Shown here: piece by piece, positions 55,671 to 64,000 of the stretch | Position numbering within the stretch: the stretch's first letter is position 1 | Layout: every line of letters starts with the position of its first letter | Origin: Prochilodus magdalenae | Taxonomy: Eukaryota; Chordata; Actinopteri; Characiformes; Prochilodontidae | Assembly: GCA_024036415.1 (NCBI GenBank) | Contig: JAMWET010001101.1 | Span: 272,501 to 336,500 of the forward strand | DNA: 64,000 nucleotides | Reading direction: 5' to 3' | Notes under the pieces: model-generated | Seen by the model: only the letters and a program-made list of their open reading frames with translations | Databases searched by the model: none | What the model was told of the DNA's origin: nothing | Program-made: the position numbers and the translations under genes

Positions 55671-56600
55671 ATACAGTTGTATGCAAATGATTGGGCACAA
55701 CTTGACAAATGACATCTCAATGTTTTAGGAATGATCTCTCACTCATATTCATATATTCTCTGGCTGCCTTTCATGCACCAAATGTTTACAATCTACTTAC
55801 AAATTGTCAGCGGTCTGAAAGGGGTCAATAACTTGCGTGTCCAGCTCATGGTGGATTTGCAGGTGTTTTGGATTCTTGTCCTGTTACAGAAGCCAGCTAG
55901 CCTTTCGTTTTCTGACTGACAGTCAAATTTGCCACCAGTATTTGCTGATATTTCCATATCAGATCCACCACAATGCTTCACAGCTGCCATGATGTTTAGA
56001 TGGTTCTCCTTCTTTTCTCCAAACACACCATTTTATGTTCCATTTTTTACTTTATCTGTCCACAGAAGTTGTTTCCGAAATGCCTGAGGCTTATCTGGAT
56101 GATGTTTTGCATACTTCAGACGTTGTGATGAAGTTGCAGGTAGGGTAATCCCTCTGATCACTCCTCCACACAGACCAGCTAATCTTCTTTGAAAGCCCTT
56201 GGCTGTAACATAGATGTTTAGCTTTGCTTTTCTCACCAGCATATTATTTTAACCCAGAGAGTCCATGGTCTTCCAGATCTTGCTTTGAGTTCCACAGTTC
56301 CCCTTATCAGACATTTCTTAATGACATTTCAGGAAATCACGAGTTGGAAGCTTCTATATCTTTTTATAGCCTTTCTTACTCTGTAGGAATCGTCTGCTTT
56401 CAGGAGACCATGGAGTGTTAGCACAAAGTCTCCAGAGCAATAGAATTTGTTACGCTCTGGAGCCAGAAATTGGCAACTTGCGCTGACAGTTCCCAATGAC
56501 AATTCTTGACCTACCTAATCAGTCCTAACGAGTGAAAATGAGTTCTGTGTCTCTGACATAGTGTCTTTATAAAGAAGTTGCATCTTTTAACATATGCACT
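55671..56600 (-). pseudogene. Decayed Tc1-like DNA transposon
   Basis: Minus-strand open pieces at 56033-56242 and 55793-56026 read YAKHHPDKPQAFRKQLLWTD, then NIMAAVKHCGGSDMEIS. They match the order A-K-x-H-x-D-K-P-x-x-F-W...W-[ST]-D and V-K-H-G-G-G-S-x-M in Tc1-type transposases. A stop and a shift separate them. A terminus, ATACAGTTGTATGCAAATGA, lies at the left edge. The right limit is approximate. Confidence 0.65.
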
Positions 56601-57473
56601 CCCTGAAAAAGAGGTTCTAAACTGTACTTTGTTTCAGTGGTCATCGTGGAGGTGGTTTTTGATCCTGTTGGCTCCAGCCTTGTAAAAAAGTATGAAAAGT
56701 TATATTATGCAATTTGAATATAGTGTTACATTTACAGGTAATTAAAGATGCACTTTCAGGGTATATTTGCATTGTCCCTAGCTTGGAGGACAAAGGTCCA
56801 TCAGTTTTTCTAACCGTGGTTAATGTAATAAGATATTATTTCATTATATAAATCATTGGGGACCATTTATAGTGGTCCTCTCTGCATGAACCATTCATCG
56901 AATGCCAAAGAACAGTAAAGAAGTGAAATGGCTCTGATATTACTATAAAGACACAGTTACACTACTCATTAACTTCTGTATGTGTGATTACTTCCTATTA
57001 TTTAGGTAAATAAGTCTCTTACAGATCAACAGATTATTGTGATGTTTGTTTTATTAATTCATTCTTGTTTTACACAGTTTTTTCGAAAGCACCACACCAA
57101 ATTCCTCTGTATTAAAGTTCAACTGAACATAAAACACATTCGAGAGAACGCTGGTTTGCAAAAAGTAAAATAAAATAATAATAGCACATATTACCACACT
57201 CTGAGACATATATATATATATTGTGTTGACAAGCAGGCATAACAGGCAAGATCATACATGCATGGTGTTCCAGTATTTAACATCATTTAGACGTTGTCCG
57301 CTGGTTAAACACAAAGAGCCTGCAGGAGAGAACAGCCTAAATGGCAGGATGCCATTCTAGCAGTGTGTGATCTCATCTGTGCGTTAGGCAGACAGGAGTG
57401 TTTATGTGGGAGCAGGAGAGCAGAGCCAGAGCCATCAGTGCTGGGCACAGAGTCTGAGTCACTGGATCCCCTT

Positions 57474-57552
57474 TACACACACACACACGTGTTGCACACA
57501 CAAACGCACACACACACACACACACTCTCTGTGCTGGTTCCCACACACACAT
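57474..57552. repeat. (CA)n compound microsatellite
   Basis: Three CA runs broken by GTGTTG and CTCTCTGTGC segments. Intergenic. Confidence 0.9.
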
Positions 57553-59153
57553 TCTGCCCCAATATGCATTGTGTCACTCAGGAGCTGGATGTCGAGACTA
57601 AACATGAATTGTAAAGTCCAGCTACAATGTGAAGGAAACAATGCAAGGATATGAGCCATGTTCAGCACATTGTAGAGCTAAAACTGAATCATTTATAAGT
57701 CCTAATAGCCATTTTGTCAATAACATCTATGATCTACATGACCTTAAACTGTGCATTTTGTGTAATATTTTATGGGAATACATATTTCAACACTGATATT
57801 TCATTATATCCAGGATATTATTAAGAATATTAAATACTTTTCTGAAAAAGTATAACTTCCACTTTGAACATTTCCGATTCAAACGCGAACAAAGTCTTTA
57901 GGAGTGGTTTGGTGTAAAATGATCCGCTCTAGATGACCCAGCAGAGCAAGAAGTGTACACAATGGTGGTGACAAAGAGTCTCTCCTTCATATATAATAGG
58001 TATTGTAGAAAATGGGTATGATATGCTGCCTGACCCCTGGGGCACTATGCAGAGACAACGTTTTGGCCTAAAACATATTCAAGGCTTACAGATCCACTGA
58101 AGGCTTTGCGAGGCAAAATGGTCCTCATAGAAGTTTAATTTTGTTCACATTTACTATTAGTTTATCACCATTAGCATAACATATAAAAGCTCAGAGAACA
58201 TGTGTAGGTTCAATGGTGCTGTTGGATAGTAAATAAAAAGGCTATATTTGTGTTGTAGTCATTGTGACCCCTGGTTCCCATCAATGCCACTGTAAAGAGA
58301 TCTGAGTTTTTAGAACATGCACCATTCCACATCCAAACACTCTGAATGACCCTGTTTTCTGAAACACTGGATTATGCTGAAGAACTGGTGGAATTCTCCT
58401 TTAAAATAAGGGTTGTGATAAGGCTGCCCTCTAATGGCTGAGGACTCACAACTCAGGCATTAACAGCATCTGAACTGGAAAGGTTATGGGCTCCAGAAGG
58501 ACATTAGTATGGTTTTTTAGGGGTTTGTCCATTATAACATGCCCATATAATTTAAGTGCTCTGGAAAACAAACAGAAACATTGAACTGTACACTTCTGTA
58601 CCACATAACTGAGCTAAGCTCTGTGTAGAGTTGGAACGAGTGGTTCCAATGCTTGAATTTTAAATCCAAATGTACCTAATCTACATCATTTAACCATTGA
58701 GATTTGCTCCTTATAAGGTTTAACTTGTAGGAAAAGCACAGATGCAAAGTTTTGTCCTGACAGCTACAATTTACAAAGCAAAAAAAATGTTTTCCATTAC
58801 AGACTGAACGGACTGCAGTGTTAATGAGACGTCGTTAACATGATATCACTTTAAATAAATACACAGGACATGCCTGAGATGCCTAAGATCCCTCCAAGTC
58901 CCCCTGGTCCATCAAGGGGAACACAAATGTGGTTGCGAATTAGCTACTGAAATTGAACACATAAAGGTATAAAGAGGCATTAAGAGTGAAGAGAACAACA
59001 CTTTTCTTTACGCTTTAACTTTTCCTTTTTTCTTGTGTTTCAAAGATGGAAATCCATTTCTTGGTCAGAGGCATGCAAGTGATATTTCTCTCTACATTTC
59101 TCTCACTGAGGAACCTCCAGTAAGCTTTTTAAAGGAGGAACCTACTTCTTCCC

Positions 59154-59509
59154 TCAGTTGTTTTGGTCAGGAGGGTCTGAGGTAGCTTCTGGGTCAACTG
59201 TAAGTGATGCAATCTTCTTGTAACTTGCTGTGTGTGGTGTTTCCAGCGCACATGTTTCCTCCACTGAGGGAGATGTGGGGGTAGCAGGGATGGGGTGTGA
59301 GATGGTGGAGATAGGAAGAGTGTACCGGGGCTCCTCTAAACTCACCCGTGCTCCCGAATCTCCACTGAGCACAAGTTCATCCAGACCAACTCCTGTCAGC
59401 TCATTCACCCGAACCCCGACGAAGACATGCACCAAAGCCTGCACCTGCTGCAGCTGCCAGAAACTCTCCAAAACCACCAGCAGGACTACAAGCCCCAGCA
59501 CCAGGTAAC
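59154..59509 (-). CDS. kcnk7: kcnk7-like two-pore potassium channel, last exon (M4 and C tail)
   Basis: The exon begins in the fourth membrane helix, YLVLGLVVLLVVLESF, matching the TWIK-family pattern C-Y-L-L-L-G-L-x-x-x-L-x-V-x-E-T-F. It continues WQLQQVQALVHVFVG. The cytoplasmic tail contains GLDELVLSGDSG, which I compare with the D-E-L-A-L-S of mammalian KCNK7, and ends SDPPDQNN then TGA. Acceptor CCTCAG, phase 1 from the upstream exon; the 356 nt fit. Confidence 0.88.
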
Positions 59510-59764
59510 CTGAGGACCAGTCATATGTTTTAGTTTGGTGATAAGCCAGATTTACTTACACCACATGTAATCGGTTGACCAAGTTTGGTTTGATTCTGTA
59601 CATTCTGTACTTTTGATCTTACCGAACAAGTAACCGAAACATATACTCCACCAATTAGCGCTGTGCAAACTGCACTAACAAATCATTAACACTGATTTGT
59701 CAAGTAATCTCAAATAGACTTGCTCATGTGATTTCTGGTACTGTCACACATGTACAAATGGACA

Positions 59765-60212
59765 TACAGTGAGGAAATTAAGTATTTGAACACCCTGCGA
59801 CTTTGCAAGTTCTCCCACTTAGAAATCATAGAGGGGTCTGAAATTTTCATCTTAGGTGCATGTCCACTGTGAGAGACACAATCTAAAAAAAAATCCGGAA
59901 ATCACAATGTATGATTTTTTAATAATTTATTTTTGTGTTAATTTAGAATAATAAGTGGAGTGGAGGTGGAGTTTTTACAGGGCGGACTAACAGGTCTTTG
60001 AGGGCCAGAATTTTTGCTGATTGGCAGGTGTTCAAATACAAATAAATTATTAAAAAATCATACATTGATTGATTTCCAGGTTGTTTTTTTTTAGATTATG
60101 TCACTCACAGTGGACATGCACCTAAGATGAGAATTTCAGACCCCTCTATGATTTCTAAGTGGGAGAACTTGCAAACTCGCAGGGTGTTCAAATACTTATT
60201 TTCCTCACTGTA
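59765..60212. mobile_element. Palindromic MITE in the kcnk7 intron
   Basis: The left arm starts TACAGTGAGGAAATTAAGTA and the right arm ends TACTTATTTTCCTCACTGTA. The arms are about 165 nt long and nearly perfect inverses, sharing the segments AGTTCTCCCACTTAGAAATC and GAGGGGTCTGAAATTTTCAT. TA at both ends fits a Tc1/mariner target duplication. There is no transposase. The centre contains a short unique spacer of about 110 nt. The end TTCAAATACTTATTTTCCTC is familiar from fish mariner-type elements. Confidence 0.85.
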
Positions 60213-60283
60213 TTTCAGACTGTTAAAGTGTTAATAGTCATATTATTCTATTACAAATGTAAGTTCCTTGGAGATTGCTCAAC

Positions 60284-61412
60284 GTAGTAATATCCGGAGT
60301 AGTAGTCTTAATAGTAGTAATAGTAGTGTTAGTAGTAATAGTAGTATTAGTGGTAGTGTTAGTAGTAGTAGTAGTAGTGTTAGTAGTATTAGTAACAGTA
60401 TTGGTCTTAGTAGTAGTAGTAGTGATAGTAGTAGTAGTAGTAGTAGTAGTAACAGCATTGGTGTTAGTAGTAGTAGTGATAGTGGTAGTAGTAGTGTTAG
60501 TAGTATTAGTAATAGTAGTAGTAGTGTTAGTAGTAGTAGTAATAGTGGTAGTAGTGTTAGTAGTAGTAGTAATGTTAGTAGTAGTGTTAGTAGTAGTGGT
60601 AGTGGTTTTAGTAGTAGTAGTGTTAGTAGTATAAGTAATAGTATTAGTGTTAATAGTAGTAATAGTAGTAGGAGTAGTAGTGGTGTTAGTAGTAGTAGTT
60701 GTAGCAGCAGTAGAAGTAGTAGTGGTGTTAGTAGTTGTAGTAGTGGTAGTAGTAGTAATAGTAGTAGTAACAGTAGTGTTAGCGGTAGTAGTGTTAGTAG
60801 TAGTAGTGTAAGTAGTAGTTGTAATAGTAGTTAGTAGTAGTAGTAGTGTTAGCGGTAGTAGTGTTAGTAGTAGTAGTGTTAGCGGTAGTAGTAACAGTAG
60901 TTAGTAGTAGTAGTAGTGTTAGTGGCGGTAGTGTTAGTGGTGGTAGTGTTAGTAGTAGTAGTAACAGTAGTTAGTAGTAGTGTTAGTGGCGGTAGTGTTA
61001 GTGGTGGTAGTGTTAGTAGTAGTAGTAACAGTAGTTAGTAGTAGTGTTAGTGGTAGTAGTGTAAGTAGTAGTTGTAATAGTTAGTAGTAGTAGTAGTGTT
61101 AGCGGTAGTAGTGTTAGTAGTAGTAGTGTTAGCGGTAGTAGTAACAGTAGTTAGTAGTAGTAGTAGTAGTAGTGTTAGTGGCGGTAGTGTTAGTGGTGGT
61201 AGTGTTAGTAGTAGTAGTAACAGTAGTTAGTAGTAGTGTTAGTGGCGGTAGTGTTAGTGGTGGTAGTGTTAGTAGTAGTAGTAACAGTAGTTAGTAGTAG
61301 TGTTAGTGGCGGTAGTGTTAGTGGTGGTAGTGTTAGTAATAGTAGTAACAGTAGTTAGTAGTAGTGTTAGTGGTAGTAGTGTTAGTGGTGGTAGTGTTAG
61401 TAGTAGTAGTAG
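60284..61412. repeat. (TAG)n trinucleotide satellite with 64-nt higher-order units
   Basis: Over 1.1 kb of AGT/TAG triplets with GTT, GGT and AAC variants. From 60916 on, a longer unit (GTGTTAGTGGCGGTAGTGTT and on to AACAGTAGTTAG) repeats at exact 64-nt steps: 60916, 60980 and 61044, then 61172, 61236, 61300 and 61364. The Ser-rich and Val-rich open frames across it are artefacts. It lies within the kcnk7 intron. Confidence 0.95.
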
Positions 61413-61673
61413 TCTGTTCTGTTCCAGTTCAGGCATACTTGGTTGGATCTAATCTAATCTATTCCACAAATTTGCATGATACTCTTATGTAGCAGTATAA
61501 TTTCACAATCTGGAGAATCCCTGCACAAATTCTGCCCACAAAAGACGTGTGCCACACGTCTGTTTATTAATAAACAACAATATGACATTAATTTGATTAA
61601 TGTGATGTTAATATGTAAAGACATATGACATAATCTGAAACAGTTCCACAATATCCAACCTGACATTCACAGC

Positions 61674-61710
61674 ACACACACACACACACCCACACACGCG
61701 CACACACACT
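61674..61710. repeat. (CA)n microsatellite
   Basis: CACACA run with CCC and CGCG interruptions, in the kcnk7 intron. Confidence 0.85.
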
Positions 61711-61932
61711 CTCTGTATTGTAGTGAGTATCCTTCTTCTTACTCAGTAATGCAACATTCTTTCAGTTTCAACAAACTAAATCTTACACAGTGGAGCTCCA
61801 ACCACGAAATGTGTCTTTGAGTTGTCACTGTTTATACGTATTGTCTTACTGAAGAACCTTTAATGATGTTGGATACACACTAGCTTTACTTAAGATGACC
61901 GATAAGCAGACTTGGAGGAAAAAAGAACTCAC

Positions 61933-62328
61933 AGGAAGTGGCGAACTCCAGCCCCTGCCGCGCTGCTCGACTGTGTGTCCTCCCAGGCAGATAATCTCCC
62001 AGCCCAATAGTGCTGAGAGAGATAAAGCAGTAGTACAGTGACTCCAGAAAACTCCAGTCTCTCTCCAACAAGCAGAGAGCAGCAGCAGGCAGCAGGAAGA
62101 ACAGTGTCGCCGTACACACTGCCAGCATCCCGCAGTACAGCAGCGCAGCTCTGTTGTGGGACAGACCCCAGTAGAGTTGCAGGTGGCGGATGGGAGCGTG
62201 GGTCACTCTGGGCAGCAAAGCGTGAGTGAGACAGGACAGGAGCAGGAGGGTGAGGGGGATGCCCACCAGACAGTATAGAATACAAAACAAACGACCCTCA
62301 TCCGACAGCGGAATGGTGGTGCCATAAC
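61933..62328 (-). CDS. kcnk7: kcnk7-like two-pore potassium channel, middle exon (P1 end to P2)
   Basis: 396 nt, phase 1-1. Opens with GYGTTIPLSDEGRLFC, which includes the first selectivity filter (G-Y-G; the Gly codon is split by the intron, as in TWIK genes). M2 follows (ILYCLVGIPLTLLLL), then an N-R-A-A-L-L segment, M3 (LAVCTATLFFLLPAAALCLL), and the second pore helix with YYCFISLSTIGLGDYLPG. K2P channels are dimeric potassium leak channels in membranes. The H/Y-W-x-L-S-x-x-R-A-A-L-L pattern and the tail favour KCNK7 over KCNK1/6; adjacency to ehbp1l1 supports this. Donor TCCT|GTGAGT. The first exon (M1, cap, P1 helix) is not found before 64000 and must lie further right. Confidence 0.92.
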
Positions 62329-64000
62329 CTGTGGGCACACAGCGGGTCAGTTAGCAAACACTGCTGAGTGTTTAATACAGCCTTATTTCACCATTCATAG
62401 AGTCGTATGCAGAAGGTTGGGTAATCCTGGTCCAAGGACATTCAATTTAACAGCCAGTGCAGTTCCGCCCCCACACTGTGGCAATCCTTAATAATAACGT
62501 CAGGTCTGCAGTACCAGTTTGAGCCACCTTACCAATCTAGACTGGAGCAGGAGCGTTTCAGAGTGGCACATTTGACTGTTTTAGCTTTCTGTGTTGTGTA
62601 AAGGTGTGCCAAGCTTGCTCACATCTGGGCAATTAGGATTATGGTATGAAATGACTTCACTTGCATTTATCTGAATGTTAAACAACATGGGCTTGTACTC
62701 TTACTTATTGGGCATGTACACTGATCATCACAAGAATGGTTTTACAATATACACATGCAAACTATGTCTAATAAGTAGCTGATATTTGAGCATATTTCTC
62801 TCCTCTCCATATTAACTGGGTGGTCTTAATCTTGGGTAACATTTATGTAAGCTTTTCCTAACCAATCACAAGACATCTCTTGCCCCGCCCACACAAAACA
62901 GTTTAGGAGTCAGAGAAACGTATTAAGCTAAAGCTAACCAGCATAACCAAAAGCTAGTGAGCTAGACCACCTGTCTGTAGCTGCTTCTCACCTGTTCCTA
63001 CGTTTAGTTTGTACAATCCTTCATTTACACATTCCTAGATTCACACTGCAACTGCATGTCTGCTCGTCTGTTCATTCGCCTGTCCTTTCATCACATGGAC
63101 AATTATTTTACTGCTGTATACCTTGTCAGTCAAGCTGTTCATTAGCCACGCCTGCACAATTCTCAGGTTTTTATCATATTTATTACATTTATATCTAATA
63201 TTATTAATTCAAGCTTTACTGGATGTTTAATATAACACTTACGATTAGTATCATACAAACTCTGTAGTTCTTGGAGCTTTAATAAATTAGGAATTTGTCA
63301 TGTAGGATGTGAAGTGGTTGGTGTAGCTCAGCAGGTAACCCCCTACCTGCCAGGGAACCACCACCACATGCAGGAGACTGGGGTTCGAATCCTGGCCTGG
63401 GTGACTATGCTGTGCTACAATGAAAAAGAGTCCTTGGGCAAGACTCCTAACACTACACTGGCCTACCTGTAAAATTATTAACCCTGTAAGTCGCTCTGGA
63501 TAAGAGCGTCAGATAAATGCTGTAAATGAAGTGAAGAACCTGCTGGTAAACCACATTATCCATGTTGGTATAAATGAGATGCGTTATGTTTAGGAGGGTG
63601 ATAAACACACGTCTGGACTGTCTGATTAGCGCTGATGGAGGCTAACTGCTAAAGGTATAATGTTAAGAAATGAGATGTCTTTATGAATTGTGGTGAAGAG
63701 CTGTGTGAGTATGCCTGTCAGAGGCCTGGTCTCCAGAGATACGGAGGGTTTAAAACCCTGACAGAAACCTTTCTCACCATTAATAACTTAAGGAGCCACA
63801 TTAACTCTCCTCAGCTGGACTGTTCATTTAATAAATGCTCACAGAAAGAGGGAAAACAAGGAGGGGCTTACACGCCACGCCCCCATCAGGCACAAAACAT
63901 ATGACTGCCACTGAGTATTAAAGAGGATTAATATCACACAATGAGGAACAAAAATGCGGGTACAGTTCTCAGAGCTGCAGGCTGCTGAGAACACCACCGG
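62329..64000. other. kcnk7: Upstream kcnk7 intron, to window end
   Basis: At least 1.67 kb of intron. I looked on the minus strand for an exon ending in Thr-Thr-G before GT (the P1 helix) with an upstream M1 helix and found none. Contains the SINE at 63313-63530. Confidence 0.5.
63313..63530 (+). mobile_element. tRNA-derived SINE
   Basis: The 5' part has pol III boxes: A-box-like TGTAGCTCAGCAGGTAA and B-box GGTTCGAATCC about 60 nt later. This is followed by GGGCAAGACTCCTAACACTA and the widespread fish SINE tail TGTAAGTCGCTCTGGATAAG then AGCGTCAGATAAATGC. The tRNA-like fold is broken, so it is not a tRNA gene. Confidence 0.85.

Larger units (their letters stand above)
49641..59153. other. Intergenic region between kcnk7 and ehbp1l1
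   Basis: No intact gene seen. It holds transposon debris (about 50428-51020, 52080-52730 and 55671-56600), a GA-rich tract at about 53536-53576, a (CA)n compound tract at 57474-57546 and scattered AT-rich sequence. Confidence 0.5.

Noticed and set aside
60268..60834. 188-residue Ser-rich open frame and an overlapping Val-rich frame
   Set aside because: Both are read straight from the TAG/AGT triplet array. No start context, splice signals or non-repeat sequence supports a gene.
63313..63400. tRNA gene
   Set aside because: A and B boxes are present but the spacing and stems do not form a tRNA, and a SINE tail follows; called as SINE instead.
62329..64000. First exon of the kcnk7-like gene
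   Set aside because: I searched for an M1 helix and a P1 helix ending Thr-Thr before a donor on the minus strand and found none; it must lie outside the window.

Overview
The window is vertebrate genomic DNA, almost certainly from a teleost fish. Genes are split into many short exons with GT/AG introns, the introns carry fish-type Tc1/mariner debris, MITEs and a tRNA-derived SINE, and the gene content matches the vertebrate EHBP1L1-KCNK7 neighbourhood. The species cannot be named from the sequence. All three recognised genes lie on the minus strand, so they read from right to left.

Layout. (1) 756-3252: the first three coding exons of a divergent Eph-family receptor tyrosine kinase (signal peptide plus ligand-binding domain); the rest of the gene lies left of the window. 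(2) 3253-6928: intergenic DNA with a small inverted-repeat element. (3) 6929-49471: a complete, very large ehbp1l1-like gene. I traced 32 coding exons whose splice phases all agree and whose lengths add up to 12,123 nt (about 4,040 residues). The protein starts with an NT-C2 domain, then has proline-rich/NPF segments, two giant exons packed with a Cys-Pro...Gly-Phe-Pro-Ser repeat, a set of basic PxPxPR repeats, a calponin-homology domain, a bMERB domain and a C-terminal CaaX box. (4) 49472-59153: intergenic DNA with at least three decayed transposon remnants and microsatellites. (5) 59154-62328: the last two coding exons of a TWIK-type two-pore potassium channel, best matched to KCNK7; its intron holds a palindromic MITE and a 1.1-kb trinucleotide satellite with a 64-bp higher-order period. 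Its first exon lies beyond the right end. (6) 62329-64000: upstream intron with a tRNA-derived SINE.

The EHBP1 family links membranes (C2 domain), actin (CH domain), Rab8/10-type GTPases (bMERB) and EH-domain or SH3-domain endocytic proteins (NPF and proline motifs). The KCNK7-type channel and the Eph receptor are unrelated in function and are simply neighbours. The most notable observation is the roughly 27-copy CP-GFPS peptide repeat that, with a paired Trp motif, fills about 1,700 residues of the ehbp1l1 product and matches no domain that I can name.
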